From NCBI RefSeq assembly GCF_900156895.1, contig NZ_FTPD01000067.1:323570-387569 (forward strand): DNA of 64,000 bases, given 5' to 3'. Numbering within the stretch: position 1 is the stretch's first letter; every line of letters starts with the position of its first letter. Shown piece by piece: positions 16,160 through 25,182 of this stretch. The position numbers and the translations under genes were made by a program. Origin of the DNA: Mesorhizobium prunaredense (GTDB taxonomy: Bacteria > Pseudomonadota > Alphaproteobacteria > Rhizobiales > Rhizobiaceae). The notes under the pieces were generated by a model. It was given only the letters and a program-made list of their open reading frames with translations, was not told where the DNA came from and ran no database searches.

Positions 16160-16191
16160 AAAAAAGGGGACGGGCGACCGCCCCCTTTTTT
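16160..16191 (+). terminator. Intrinsic terminator after the substrate-binding protein gene
   Basis: A hairpin with arms AAAAAAGGGG and CCCCCTTTTTT closes around a GC-rich loop and ends in a T-tract, 35 bp after the stop codon. The A/T symmetry of the arms would allow some function in both directions. Confidence 0.8.
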
Positions 16192-16293
16192 AGCATGTAA
16201 AATAGCCGTTACCGGTGGAAACATCCGCTCGCCACAACAGTTGTTCCAGTGCATCCTGCTTCAGCGGATGTCATCGCCACAACGGAGAATTCC

Positions 16294-16743
16294 ATGCGCA
16301 TGCAATCCTTCTCGCCGATGCTTTCGGCGCTGGCCGTTTCGGCTTCCCTCCTGTGCGCTTCACCAGCCTCGGCCGACATGATGAAGATGAAGGCGACGCT
16401 CGATGGCGCTCAGCAGAATCCACCCGTCACCACGGAGGGCAAAGGCGAGGCCACTCTCGGCTTCAACACCGAGACGAAACAGCTCACCTGGAACGTGATG
16501 TATTCAGGTCTCAGTGGACCGGCGACGGCCGGACATATTCACGGTCCGGCCGCAAAGGGTGAAAATGCCGGCGTCGTCGTCCCGTTCAAGGGCGCTCCGA
16601 AAAGCCCGTTCAAGGGGGCGGCGATCCTGACCGACGCGCAGGCTGCCGACCTGATGGCCGGCAAATACTACATCAACATCCATACGGCGGCCCACAAGGA
16701 CGGCGAGATCCGCGGGCAGATCGAGAAGGCGGCGACGATGTAG
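16294..16743 (+). CDS. CHRD domain-containing secreted protein
   Basis: This 149-residue protein has a Sec signal peptide (about residues 1-27, ending PASA-DM). It is followed by one CHRD domain with the characteristic 'LDGAQQNPPVTTEGKGEATLGFNTETKQL', 'GPATAGHIHGPA' and 'YYINIHTAAHKDGEIRGQI' blocks. CHRD domains are found in chordin and in many bacterial periplasmic proteins of unknown function. The ATG at 16294 is preceded by GGAG at 16284-16287, so it is preferred over an in-frame ATG farther upstream. It is monocistronic, with its promoter after the transporter terminator. Confidence 0.87.
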   Translation: MRMQSFSPMLSALAVSASLLCASPASADMMKMKATLDGAQQNPPVTTEGKGEATLGFNTETKQLTWNVMYSGLSGPATAGHIHGPAAKGENAGVVVPFKGAPKSPFKGAAILTDAQAADLMAGKYYINIHTAAHKDGEIRGQIEKAATM

Positions 16744-16829
16744 CGCAACGTCGCCCGAGGGATCGCTGCATTAGCCTGTCGAAGTTTGCGGGACAGCGCT
16801 GCGAAGGAACTCGGCCTACGCCTCTGCGC

Positions 16830-18479
16830 TCACGACCTGTCCCTTATCTGGGTCATTGTCCGGGTCGGCGTGATGGCCTCGGGGTCGAGCCTGATCTCGA
16901 CGATCGACGGCTTGCCGCTGGCACGGGCGCGTTCGAAGGCCGGCGCGAAATCGGCCGTCTTCTCGACGGTTTCGCCATGGCCGCCATAGGCGCGGGCGAG
17001 CGCCGCGAAGTCGGGATTCTTCAGGTCGGTGGCGACGACGCGGCCGGGATATTCGCGTTCCTGGTGCATGCGGATGGTGCCGTAGATGCCATTGTTGACG
17101 ACGACGACGATGATCGGCAGATCGTACTGCACGGCGGTGGCGAATTCCTGGCCGTTCATCAGGAAGCAGCCGTCGCCGGCAAAGGCGATCACATCGCGCT
17201 CGGGGAACAATTCCTTGGCGGCGACCGCTGCTGGCGTGCCGTAGCCCATCGAGCCGGAGGTCGGCGCTGCCTGCGTGGCAAAGCGCCGGGAACGGTGGAA
17301 GCGGTGCACCCAGGTGGCGTAGTTGCCGGCGCCGTTGGTGAGGATCGCATCGTCGGGCAGCATTTTTTCGAGATAGTTCATGATCGGCCCCATCTGGACG
17401 GCGCCGGGGCCGCTTTCGGGCGGTGTCGACCAGTCGAGATAGGCCGCGTGCAGCTTCGGTGTTTCATCCGCCCAGACCGGCGTGGCGGCCGGCTTGCGCC
17501 CGGCAACGGCTTCGACGAAGGCGGACGGCGAGGCGTTGATCGCCAGCGTCGGCCGGTAGACACGGCCGAGCTCGCCAGCGTCGGCATGGACATGGACCAG
17601 CGACTGGTCGGGGTAGGGGCTCTTGAGCAGCGTGTAGTCGGAGGACGGCATCTCGCCCATGCGGCCGCCGATCAGCAGCACCAGGTCGGCCTGCTTGATG
17701 GCGGTCGCCAGCTTCGGGTTGATGCCGATGCCGACATCGCCGGCGTAGTTCGGGTGGAGATGATCGAACAGCATTTGGCGGCGGAAGGAGCAGCCGACCG
17801 GCAGCGACCAGGCTTCGGCGATCGTCCGCATCCGCGCAACGGCCGCCGCATCCCAGCGCGTGCCGCCGAGGATGACGAAGGGGCGCTTTGCCTTGTTGAG
17901 CAGCGTTTCCAGAGCATCGAGCTCGGCCTCGCCCGGCCGCGTTTCGACCGGCGTGTGGGGCAGGGCTGCTGGCGCCTCGGCAAGGCTGGTCAGCATGTCT
18001 TCCGGCAGCGAGATGACGACCGGCCCGGGACGGCCGGACGTCGCTACCGCGAAGGCGCGGGTGACGAATTCGGGAATGCGCGCGGCGTCGTCGATCTCGA
18101 CCACCCATTTGGCGATGTCGCCGAAGAACCTGACGTAGTCGACCTCTTGAAAAGCCTCGCGCTGCTTGGCGTGGCTGGCGACCTGGCCGATGAACAGGAT
18201 GACGGGAATCGAATCCTGCATGGCGATGTGGATGCCGGCCGAGGCGTTGGTGGCGCCGGGGCCGCGGGTGACGAAGCAGATGCCTGGCTTGCCGGTCAGG
18301 CGGCCATGGCAGTCGGCCATCATCGCGGCGCCGCCTTCCTGGCGGCAGACGATGGTGCGGATCGGCGAGTCGTGCAGCGCGTCGAGCACCGCAAGGTAGG
18401 ATTCGCCGGGCACGCAATAGATACGGTCCGTTCCGTTGGCTTCGAGCGCATCGACAATCAGTTGTCCGCCGGTCTTCAT
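16830..18479 (-). CDS. Thiamine-pyrophosphate enzyme, acetolactate-synthase-like
   Basis: This 549-residue protein has the three TPP-enzyme domains. The N-terminal Pyr domain carries the catalytic Glu in 'VCRQEGGAAMMADC' (about residues 44-57), the central domain follows, and the C-terminal PP domain has 'GDGCFLMNGQEFATAVQYD' ending in NN. It lacks obvious ADP- or oxalyl-CoA-specific features, so it is not confidently an oxalyl-CoA decarboxylase, although it follows a CaiB/BaiF CoA-transferase with a 4-bp overlap as in frc-oxc operons. The substrate is unknown, probably a 2-keto acid. The C-terminus is near-complete and no regulatory subunit gene is adjacent. Confidence 0.8.
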   Translation of the reverse strand: MKTGGQLIVDALEANGTDRIYCVPGESYLAVLDALHDSPIRTIVCRQEGGAAMMADCHGRLTGKPGICFVTRGPGATNASAGIHIAMQDSIPVILFIGQVASHAKQREAFQEVDYVRFFGDIAKWVVEIDDAARIPEFVTRAFAVATSGRPGPVVISLPEDMLTSLAEAPAALPHTPVETRPGEAELDALETLLNKAKRPFVILGGTRWDAAAVARMRTIAEAWSLPVGCSFRRQMLFDHLHPNYAGDVGIGINPKLATAIKQADLVLLIGGRMGEMPSSDYTLLKSPYPDQSLVHVHADAGELGRVYRPTLAINASPSAFVEAVAGRKPAATPVWADETPKLHAAYLDWSTPPESGPGAVQMGPIMNYLEKMLPDDAILTNGAGNYATWVHRFHRSRRFATQAAPTSGSMGYGTPAAVAAKELFPERDVIAFAGDGCFLMNGQEFATAVQYDLPIIVVVVNNGIYGTIRMHQEREYPGRVVATDLKNPDFAALARAYGGHGETVEKTADFAPAFERARASGKPSIVEIRLDPEAITPTRTMTQIRDRS

Positions 18480-19651
18480 TTTCCTGACCTCTCCAGTTCG
18501 GCAAGGATTTCTTCGGTGTGTTCGCCGAGGCGCGGCGAGGGCCGCTCATAGACCAGCGGCGTGCCCGACATGACCATCGGCGCGCGCACCGAGGGCAACA
18601 GATTGCCATGGCTGTCGTCGAGGTCGAGCCGCATGCCGCGCGCGATGGTCTGCGGGTCGGCGAACATCTCGCCGATCGTGTTGATCGGGCTGCTAGGCAC
18701 GCCTGCCGCCTCCAGCTTGGCCAGCAGCGGATCGCGATCGAAGGTTTTTAGTGCCTCGATTATACGCTCGCGCAGCTTCGCCCGGTTGGCGACCCGGGCG
18801 GGGTTGGTGGCGAAATCGGGGTTCGATGGCAGCTCGTCCAACCCGACAGCCGCGCAGAATTTGGCGAACTGGCCGTCATTGCCGATGGCCAGGATGATAT
18901 GGCCGTCCTTGACCGGCACCACTTCGTAGGGCGCGATGTTCATATGCGCATTGCCCATCTGCACCGGCGATTTTCCCGAGACCAGATAGTTGAGGTTCTG
19001 GTTGCCGAGCGCCGAGATCTGGCTGTCGTATAGCGCCATGTCGATATGCTGGCCTTCGCCGGTCTTTTCGGCATGGCGCAGTGCGGCCTGGATGGCAATC
19101 ACCGAATAGAGGCCGGTGAAAATGTCTGAAATGGCGACACCGGCTTTTTGCGGCTCGCGGCCAGCCTCGCCGGTGATCGACATCATGCCGGCCATGCCCT
19201 GGATGATGAAGTCGTAGCCGGCACGCGGCGCATAGGGCCCGTCCTGGCCGAAGCCGGTGATCGAGCAATAGATCAGCCGCGGGTTGATTTTGCGCAAGCT
19301 GTCATAGTCGAGCCCGTATTTCTTCAGTCCGCCGAGCTTGAAGTTCTCGATCAGCACGTCCGATGTCGCGGCCAACCGGCGCACTGTCTCGGCGCCCTCG
19401 GGCGTCGAGAAATCGATGGCGATGGAGCGCTTGCCGCGATTGCAGGAATGGTAATAGGCGGCCGAGAGGTTTTCGCCGTCATGGCTCATGATGAAGGGCG
19501 GACCCCATTTGCGGGTGTCGTCGCCGCCATCCGGGCTCTCGACCTTGATCACGTCGGCGCCGAGATCGGCAAGCAGCTGCCCCGCCCACGGTCCAGCCAG
19601 GATACGGGCGAGCTCGATTACGCGGATGCCTTTCAGCGGAGGCTCAGTCAT
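18476..19651 (-). CDS. CaiB/BaiF family CoA-transferase
   Basis: This 391-residue class III CoA-transferase starts with 'LKGIRVIELARILAGPWAGQLLADLGADVIKVESPDGGDDTR' and carries 'NRGKRSIAIDF' and 'GFGQDGPYAPRAGYDFIIQGMAGMMSITG'. Its catalytic Asp is probably the one in 'GQHIDMALYDSQ'. Family members transfer CoA between carboxylates such as oxalate, succinate and hydroxy- or methyl-branched acids. It is the first gene of a two-gene operon with the TPP enzyme (ATGA overlap). This implies that a CoA-activated acid is made or consumed together with a 2-keto-acid reaction. Confidence 0.87.
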   Translation of the reverse strand: MTEPPLKGIRVIELARILAGPWAGQLLADLGADVIKVESPDGGDDTRKWGPPFIMSHDGENLSAAYYHSCNRGKRSIAIDFSTPEGAETVRRLAATSDVLIENFKLGGLKKYGLDYDSLRKINPRLIYCSITGFGQDGPYAPRAGYDFIIQGMAGMMSITGEAGREPQKAGVAISDIFTGLYSVIAIQAALRHAEKTGEGQHIDMALYDSQISALGNQNLNYLVSGKSPVQMGNAHMNIAPYEVVPVKDGHIILAIGNDGQFAKFCAAVGLDELPSNPDFATNPARVANRAKLRERIIEALKTFDRDPLLAKLEAAGVPSSPINTIGEMFADPQTIARGMRLDLDDSHGNLLPSVRAPMVMSGTPLVYERPSPRLGEHTEEILAELERSGK

Positions 19652-19775
19652 GGATCACCGTGATTGATCGGGAACGCAGCCTGTATCAATCCCGCGTGCC
19701 GAAGTCACGGCTCTTGCAATGGGCCAAACCCGATCATGCCCCCGATCATGCCATTGCCGACCGTGCCAATCTCGA

Positions 19776-20711
19776 TCAGGCTTGTTTGAGCACGCTGTCG
19801 GCCCATGCGGCGAAATCGTCCATGATGATATTTCGATTCACCTCGTTCAGGCTTTCGTGGCGGGTCTCGGCGTAAACCTTTGAAACGAGATTCGAAAAGC
19901 CCATCCTGCGCAGGCGCCCAGCGAGATGGCTGACCGCCTTGCCGCCGCCGGTTGCGGGATCCTTTTCGCCGCCGACCAGGCAGATCGGCAGGGTCTTGCG
20001 GATGCCGGAAAATTTGGTGTCGTCGGCGCCGTCGAAGACAAAGCCGAACAGGTCGCGCCACATCGACACCGAGGCATCCCAGCCGCACAGCGGATCGGCG
20101 ATGTATTTGTCGACTTCGGCCGCGTCGCGCGACAGCCAGTCGAACGGCGTGCGGTGATCGGGGACGGCTTTGCCCCAGGCCTGGAAGGTCAGTCTCGGCA
20201 GCATGCGCGACGGCATGTCGGAGCCGAGCCGGAATTTTTCCCAGGCCAGGATGCCTTGCGCTGCACGGCCGGCGAGCCCGGCGGAAAAATTGGCGTTCCA
20301 GATGGCGGCGGCGTGCAGCCGGTTCGAATGATGAAGCATGAAATTCAGCGCGACGAGGCCGCCCATGGAATGGCCGAAGACGATGACCGGCAGGCCGGGA
20401 TGGTCGCCGGCGATCAGGTCATGCACGGCGGCGACATCGGCGATGACCTTGGCGCCGCCATTCACTTTGGCGAATGTGCCGAGCGGAGCGTCTGGCGCCT
20501 TGGTTGCGCCATGGCCGCGATGGTCATGGGCATAGACATGGAAGCCGCACTCGCCCAGAAAGGTGGCGAAGCGGACATAGCGCGCCGCATGTTCGGCCAG
20601 TCCGTGATTGATCTGGACGACCGCGCGCGGGCGGCCCTCGGCGCGTTTCACGTAAAGGTTGAGCTCGGCGCCGGTCGGCGATCGGAGCACACGCTGCTGG
20701 CTGAATGACAT
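19776..20711 (-). CDS. Alpha/beta hydrolase, monoacylglycerol-lipase-like
   Basis: This protein of about 311 residues has the lipase nucleophile elbow GHSMGG and the oxyanion-region pattern 'VQINHGLAEHAARY'. It also has 'HVYAHDHRGHGAT' and a C-terminal 'HESLNE' histidine, a set typical of the hydrolase_4/monoglyceride lipase group. A longer frame reaches 20831, but that extension is Arg-rich and low in hydrophobicity. The ATG at 20711 gives the canonical N-terminus (MSFSQQRVLRSPTGAEL). It is divergent from the secreted RNase T2 gene. Confidence 0.82.
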   Translation of the reverse strand: MSFSQQRVLRSPTGAELNLYVKRAEGRPRAVVQINHGLAEHAARYVRFATFLGECGFHVYAHDHRGHGATKAPDAPLGTFAKVNGGAKVIADVAAVHDLIAGDHPGLPVIVFGHSMGGLVALNFMLHHSNRLHAAAIWNANFSAGLAGRAAQGILAWEKFRLGSDMPSRMLPRLTFQAWGKAVPDHRTPFDWLSRDAAEVDKYIADPLCGWDASVSMWRDLFGFVFDGADDTKFSGIRKTLPICLVGGEKDPATGGGKAVSHLAGRLRRMGFSNLVSKVYAETRHESLNEVNRNIIMDDFAAWADSVLKQA

Positions 20712-20909
20712 TGTCGCTTCGTCTCCAACGCGTCTTTTGCGCCTGAACATTTGTGTGCGCCGACGCCGGTTTTGCGTCAATCCGCTGGCGGTGTTTTGCG
20801 CAGCGCAGTTCTTGCCCGCAACGCGGAGCATCGCAATTCTGACATGGAGAATTTGCTACCGAGAGGGCGGCAGTCTGTTGCCCCAGCATTATTCAACCGG
20901 AGAGTACCC

Positions 20910-21935
20910 ATGCGTACGCTGACAGGTGTTGTTTTCGGATCGGCGCTTGCCGCCGCGTCGCTGACGGGTGCTGTGCGGGCCGAGGTAAAGATGAGCGGCT
21001 CCTTCGTCGCCGACGCCACCTGTCCAGCCACCCAGGCCATCAAGAGCGGCAAGAACCCAGGCAATATCGCGACCGATGCGGGACGGAGCTACGAGCTGCT
21101 GGCTGGCAACAAGGATGTTCCCACGCACTATCTGATCCGCGTGCCCGGGGCCGATCCGGAGCGCCGCTGGGTGAAGGTCGATTGCGGCCATGTTTCGGGT
21201 GGCAGTGCGTCCACGGAACCGGCAGCACCCGTGCCGGCCGACCAGGAGAAGCCTGCTGCGCCGGCTTCGCGAAAACCCGAATATGTCCTCGCACTGAGCT
21301 GGCAGCCGGCGTTTTGCGAAACCAAGCCCGGCAAGACCGAATGCAAGGTGCAGACCGCGGCCGGTTTTGAGGCGACGCATTTCACCTTGCATGGGCTGTG
21401 GCCGCAGCCGAACGGAAATTTCTATTGCCAGGTGGCAGCGGCCGACAAGGCAAACGACAATCCGGCGCACTGGCAGGACCTGCCGCCGGTCGAGCTTGAG
21501 CTGAACACGCGGTCGGAGCTCGATCGGGTGATGCCAGGCACCGCATCCGCTCTCGACAGGCATGAGTGGATCAAGCATGGCACCTGTTACGGCAAGAGCC
21601 AGCAGGCGTATTTTTCCGATGCGCTGAACCTGATGCGTGCGGTGAATGCGTCATCGGTGCGTGATCTTTTCACGCAAAACATTGGCCGGGATCTGACCTC
21701 CGACCAGATCCGCGCCGCCTTCGACAGTGCCTTTGGTCCCGGTGCCGGCGAGCGGGTTCGCGTCTCCTGCGTGAAGGATCCTTCGAGCGGTCGGCGGCTG
21801 ATCGACGAGCTGACGCTCGGCCTAACTGGCCCGATCGGCCCGAACTCTTCGCTCAATGAACTGTTGCTGGCATCAGTGCCGACGAACAATGCCGGCTGTC
21901 CGAAAGGCATCGTCGATCCGGTGGAGTTCCAGTAA
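20910..21935 (+). CDS. Secreted ribonuclease T2 family protein
   Basis: This 341-residue protein has a Sec signal peptide (about residues 1-24, ending VRA-EV). Both RNase T2 active-site segments are present: CAS-I 'FTLHGLWPQ' and CAS-II 'HEWIKHGTC'. Cysteines are spread as expected for disulfides. An N-terminal region of about 100 residues precedes the catalytic domain and contains a Pro/Ala-rich linker (PAAPVPADQEKPAAPASRKP). The enzyme would degrade RNA in the periplasm or outside the cell. The start has CGGAGAG at 20898-20904. Sharing the window with pyrimidine uptake and catabolism genes suggests nucleotide scavenging, which is speculation. Confidence 0.88.
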   Translation: MRTLTGVVFGSALAAASLTGAVRAEVKMSGSFVADATCPATQAIKSGKNPGNIATDAGRSYELLAGNKDVPTHYLIRVPGADPERRWVKVDCGHVSGGSASTEPAAPVPADQEKPAAPASRKPEYVLALSWQPAFCETKPGKTECKVQTAAGFEATHFTLHGLWPQPNGNFYCQVAAADKANDNPAHWQDLPPVELELNTRSELDRVMPGTASALDRHEWIKHGTCYGKSQQAYFSDALNLMRAVNASSVRDLFTQNIGRDLTSDQIRAAFDSAFGPGAGERVRVSCVKDPSSGRRLIDELTLGLTGPIGPNSSLNELLLASVPTNNAGCPKGIVDPVEFQ

Positions 21936-22069
21936 CACGCCGAGCCCCTCTCGGCCCGAAGACAGATCCGAAATGCCAAAACAGTTTGCCGTTCGGCGCC
22001 GCATCGCCTACATAGCGCGCAACTTCCATTCAATCCGACATTCCAGTCGACTTTTCAGGGAAAGCTCGC

Positions 22070-23719
22070 GTGGCACGCCAGTTCATCTATCACATGGCCG
22101 GCCTCAACAAGGCCTATGGCACCAAGAAGGTGCTCGAGAATATCCACCTCTCCTTCTACCCGGACGCCAAGATCGGCATCCTCGGGCCGAACGGCGCCGG
22201 CAAGTCGACCATCCTCAAGATCATGGCCGGCATCGACAAGGAGTGGAGCGGCGAGGCGTGGTTGGCCGAAGGCGCCACCGTCGGCTACCTGGCGCAGGAG
22301 CCGGCGCTCGATGCGAGCAAGACCGTGTTCGAGAACGTCATGGAAGGCGTCGCCGCCAAGACCGCGATCATCGAACGCTACAACGAATTGATGATGAACT
22401 ATTCCGACGAGACGGCCGACGAGTCGGCCAAGCTCCAGGACGAGATGGACCGGCTCAACCTGTGGGATCTCGAACAGCAGGTCGAGATGGCGATGGAAGC
22501 GCTGGGCTGCCCGCCCAAGGAAGCCGACGTCGCCAAGCTGTCGGGCGGCGAGCGCCGCCGCGTGGCACTGTGCCAACTGCTGCTGCGCCAGCCCGACCTT
22601 CTGCTGCTCGACGAGCCGACCAACCATCTCGACGCCGAGACGACGGCGTGGCTGGAAAAGCATCTGCGCGCCTATCCCGGCGCGGTGATGATCATCACCC
22701 ACGATCGCTACTTCCTCGACAATGTCACCGGCTGGATCCTCGAGCTCGACCGCGGCCGCGGCATTCCCTATGAGGGCAACTACACCAAATATCTCGAAGC
22801 CAAGGCCAAGCGGCTCAAGCAGGAGGGCCGCGAGGACGACGCGCGCCAGCGGGCGATCGGCCGCGAGCGCGAGTGGATCCAGTCCAGCCCCAAGGCACGG
22901 CAGACCAAGTCGAAAGCGCGCATCCAGGCGTTCCAGGATCTGCTGGATGCGGCCGACAAGCGGCGTCCGAGCGACACCCAGATCGTCATTCCGCATGGCG
23001 AGCGGCTCGGCAATGTGGTGATCGAGGTCGACGGCCTGTCGAAGGGCTTCGGCGACACGCTGCTGATCGACGATCTCGAATTCAAGCTGCCGCCCGGCGG
23101 CATCGTCGGCGTCATCGGCCCGAACGGCGCCGGCAAGACGACGCTGTTTCGCATGATCACCGGTCAGGAAAAGCCGGATGCCGGCGCGATCCGCGTCGGC
23201 GAGACGGTCAAGCTCGGCTACGTCGACCAGAGCCGCGATGCACTCGACCCGACCAAGACCGTCTGGGAAGAAATCTCGGGCGGCGCCGAGGTGGTCAAGC
23301 TCGGCAAGTTCGAGGCCAACACCCGCGCCTATTGCGCCTCGTTCAATTTCCGCGGCGGCGATCAGCAGCAGAAGGTCGGCAATCTTTCCGGCGGCCAGCG
23401 CAACCGCGTGCATCTTGCCAAGATGCTGAAGACCGGCGGCAATGTGCTGCTGCTCGACGAACCGACCAACGATCTCGATACGGAAACGCTGGCGGCGCTC
23501 GAAGACGCGCTGGAAAACTTCGCCGGCTGCGCCGTCATCATCTCGCACGACCGCATGTTCCTCGACCGGCTGGCGACGCACATCCTGGCGTTCGAAGGCG
23601 ACAGCCATGTCGAGTGGTTCGAGGGCAATTTCGAGGATTACGAGCAGGACAAGATCCGCCGGCTCGGCCCCGACGCCGTCAATCCGCACCGCATGACGTA
23701 CAAGCGGCTGACGCGGTAA
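22070..23719 (+). CDS. ettA: Energy-dependent translational throttle protein EttA (ABC-F)
   Basis: This 549-residue protein has two ABC ATPase domains and no membrane part. The Walker A motifs are GPNGAGKST (domain 1) and GPNGAGKTT (domain 2), the signatures LSGGERRRVA and LSGGQRNRVH, and the Walker B motifs LLLLDEPTNHLD and LLLDEPTNDLD. An 80-residue charged linker (about residues 240-320) is the P-site tRNA interaction motif region. EttA binds the ribosomal E site and gates the first peptide bond according to ATP level. The start is GTG with AGGGAAAG at 22057-22064. The length agrees with alphaproteobacterial EttA. Confidence 0.95.
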   Translation: MARQFIYHMAGLNKAYGTKKVLENIHLSFYPDAKIGILGPNGAGKSTILKIMAGIDKEWSGEAWLAEGATVGYLAQEPALDASKTVFENVMEGVAAKTAIIERYNELMMNYSDETADESAKLQDEMDRLNLWDLEQQVEMAMEALGCPPKEADVAKLSGGERRRVALCQLLLRQPDLLLLDEPTNHLDAETTAWLEKHLRAYPGAVMIITHDRYFLDNVTGWILELDRGRGIPYEGNYTKYLEAKAKRLKQEGREDDARQRAIGREREWIQSSPKARQTKSKARIQAFQDLLDAADKRRPSDTQIVIPHGERLGNVVIEVDGLSKGFGDTLLIDDLEFKLPPGGIVGVIGPNGAGKTTLFRMITGQEKPDAGAIRVGETVKLGYVDQSRDALDPTKTVWEEISGGAEVVKLGKFEANTRAYCASFNFRGGDQQQKVGNLSGGQRNRVHLAKMLKTGGNVLLLDEPTNDLDTETLAALEDALENFAGCAVIISHDRMFLDRLATHILAFEGDSHVEWFEGNFEDYEQDKIRRLGPDAVNPHRMTYKRLTR

Positions 23720-23776
23720 GGTTCGATCCATTGCAGGCGATCGTCGTTTGACCTAAATTGATCGAATGGAGTTGCC

Positions 23777-24025
23777 ATGATCACGGTCAAATTGCCGCAA
23801 AAAGCCGAGAAGCTGCTGGCCGATATGGCCAGGGCCAGCGGCCGTACTGTCGATCAGGTTGCAGTTGAAGCGATCCTCGAGACAATCGAGGATTGGCAGG
23901 ATGCCAGGATTGCCGAGGAACGCCTGAAGGATGACGACGGGGCGCGCATTCCGCTGGAGGAAGTGATCCGGAAGCTTGAGCTTCGCGAAGCAGCGGAACG
24001 GCGCAAGAAACCTGCCGCTGAATGA
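23777..24025 (+). CDS. RelB/ParD-like antitoxin (ribbon-helix-helix)
   Basis: The 82-residue protein begins with a short beta strand and helices (MITVKLPQKAEKLLADMARASGRTVDQVAVEAI) of ribbon-helix-helix type. It continues with an acidic, charged C-terminal half that would wrap the toxin. It ends in an ATGA overlap with a RelE/ParE-like gene, the usual order and spacing of a type II module. GGAG lies just before the start. The exact family is uncertain. Confidence 0.75.
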   Translation: MITVKLPQKAEKLLADMARASGRTVDQVAVEAILETIEDWQDARIAEERLKDDDGARIPLEEVIRKLELREAAERRKKPAAE

Positions 24026-24288
24026 CTTGGCGTGTCGAGTTCACGCGGCAAGCCGAAAAGGATATCGAACGGCTTTCAACGAAAGATCAGCGGCGCATCC
24101 TCGAGTTCCTGCATCAAAGAGTTTCGGAGCACCCCAATCCAAAGGCACTTGCCAAGCGCCTGACCGCGACCAAGCAAGAGGCTTGGCGTTTTCGCGTCGG
24201 CGACTACAGAATCATTGCCCAATTCGAGGATAGCCGGTTTGTCGTGCTCGTTGTGGAGGTCGGCAACCGTCGCGAGGTCTATCGATGA
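24022..24288 (+). CDS. RelE/ParE family toxin
   Basis: This 88-residue protein has the RelE-fold order: 'WRVEFTRQAEKDIERLSTKDQRRILEFL' for the first strand and helices, then 'KRLTATKQEAWRFRVGDYRIIAQFED' and the final 'FVVLVVEVGNRREVYR'. The last segment carries the conserved strand and the C-terminal Arg/Tyr typical of RelE-type mRNA interferases. It overlaps the antitoxin by 4 bp upstream and the tam gene by 4 bp downstream, so a metabolic methyltransferase is translationally coupled to a toxin. Confidence 0.83.
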   Translation: MTWRVEFTRQAEKDIERLSTKDQRRILEFLHQRVSEHPNPKALAKRLTATKQEAWRFRVGDYRIIAQFEDSRFVVLVVEVGNRREVYR

Positions 24289-25079
24289 ACAGCACTGCCG
24301 CAAAAGCAAAACCCGACTGGTCCGCCGCCCAATATCTCAAATTCGAGGACGAGCGCACGCGTGCGGCGCGCGATCTCGTCGCGCAGCTGCCGGTGGCGGC
24401 GCCGCGCCGGGTGGTCGATATCGGCTGCGGGCCGGGCAATTCGACGCAATTGCTGGTCGAGCGCTGGCCGAGCGCGCAGGTCAGCGGCTTCGACACCTCG
24501 CCTGACATGATCGAGAAAGCGAGGGCGCGTCTGCCTGAAGTAACCTTCGAACTGGCCGATGCGGCGGCGTGGCAGCCCGAACAGCCGGTCGACGTGATCT
24601 TTGCCAATGCAGTGTTCCAGTGGCTGCCCGAGCATCCGGCGATCTTCCAGCGGCTGATGGGATTTCTGGCGCCCGGCGGCGCGCTTGCCGTGCAGATGCC
24701 GGACAATATGGGCGAGCCGTCGCACCGGCTGATGCGCGAGACGGCGGCCGAAATGCCGTTTGCCGAAAAGCTTAGGGGTGCTGCGGGCGGGCCGCTGCCG
24801 CCGGTGTCGTTCTACTACGATCTTTTGTCGCCGTTCTCGGACCGGCTCGACATCTGGCACACCGCCTACAATCATCCGCTGGCCGATGCCGGGGCAATCG
24901 TCGAGTGGCTGAAGTCGACGGGGCTGAAGCCGTTCCTCGATCCGCTCGACGCGGACGAGCGACGGTTTTTTCTCACGCGCTACACCGCTGGGATAACCGA
25001 ATCCTATCCGAAGACGGCGAACGGCAAGGTGCTGCTGCGTTTCCCGCGCCTTTTCATCGTCGCACGGCGCGCTGCCTAG
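24285..25079 (+). CDS. tam: Trans-aconitate 2-methyltransferase
   Basis: This 264-residue class I SAM methyltransferase has motif I 'VVDIGCGPGNSTQLL' (about residues 43-57). It also has the family-specific 'WSAAQYLKFEDERTRAARDLVAQLP' at the N-terminus and 'FANAVFQWLPEH', all typical of Tam. Tam esterifies trans-aconitate, a by-product that inhibits aconitase. The start codon lies inside the end of the RelE-like toxin gene (ATGA overlap). No terminator is visible between toxin and tam, so they are probably co-transcribed. Confidence 0.88.
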   Translation: MNSTAAKAKPDWSAAQYLKFEDERTRAARDLVAQLPVAAPRRVVDIGCGPGNSTQLLVERWPSAQVSGFDTSPDMIEKARARLPEVTFELADAAAWQPEQPVDVIFANAVFQWLPEHPAIFQRLMGFLAPGGALAVQMPDNMGEPSHRLMRETAAEMPFAEKLRGAAGGPLPPVSFYYDLLSPFSDRLDIWHTAYNHPLADAGAIVEWLKSTGLKPFLDPLDADERRFFLTRYTAGITESYPKTANGKVLLRFPRLFIVARRAA

Positions 25080-25182
25080 AAACGATTGGCCACACCGAGA
25101 CGCACTGCTGCGCTTGATTCGGTTTCGCCACAATGCGCATTTCAGCCACGCAAGGTTGTGGTCTTTTGCCTCAGGCCCTTGA

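Noticed and set aside
16977..18551. 524-codon plus-strand frame opposite the TPP enzyme
   Set aside because: It lies fully antisense to a gene with clear TPP motifs and has no domain of its own.
16830..19651. Oxalate degradation operon (frc-oxc)
   Set aside because: The gene order fits, but the TPP enzyme looks like the acetolactate-synthase group, so the specific assignment is not supported.
22055..23731. 558-codon frame antisense to ettA
   Set aside because: It is antisense to a complete ABC-F protein and shows no recognisable motif.
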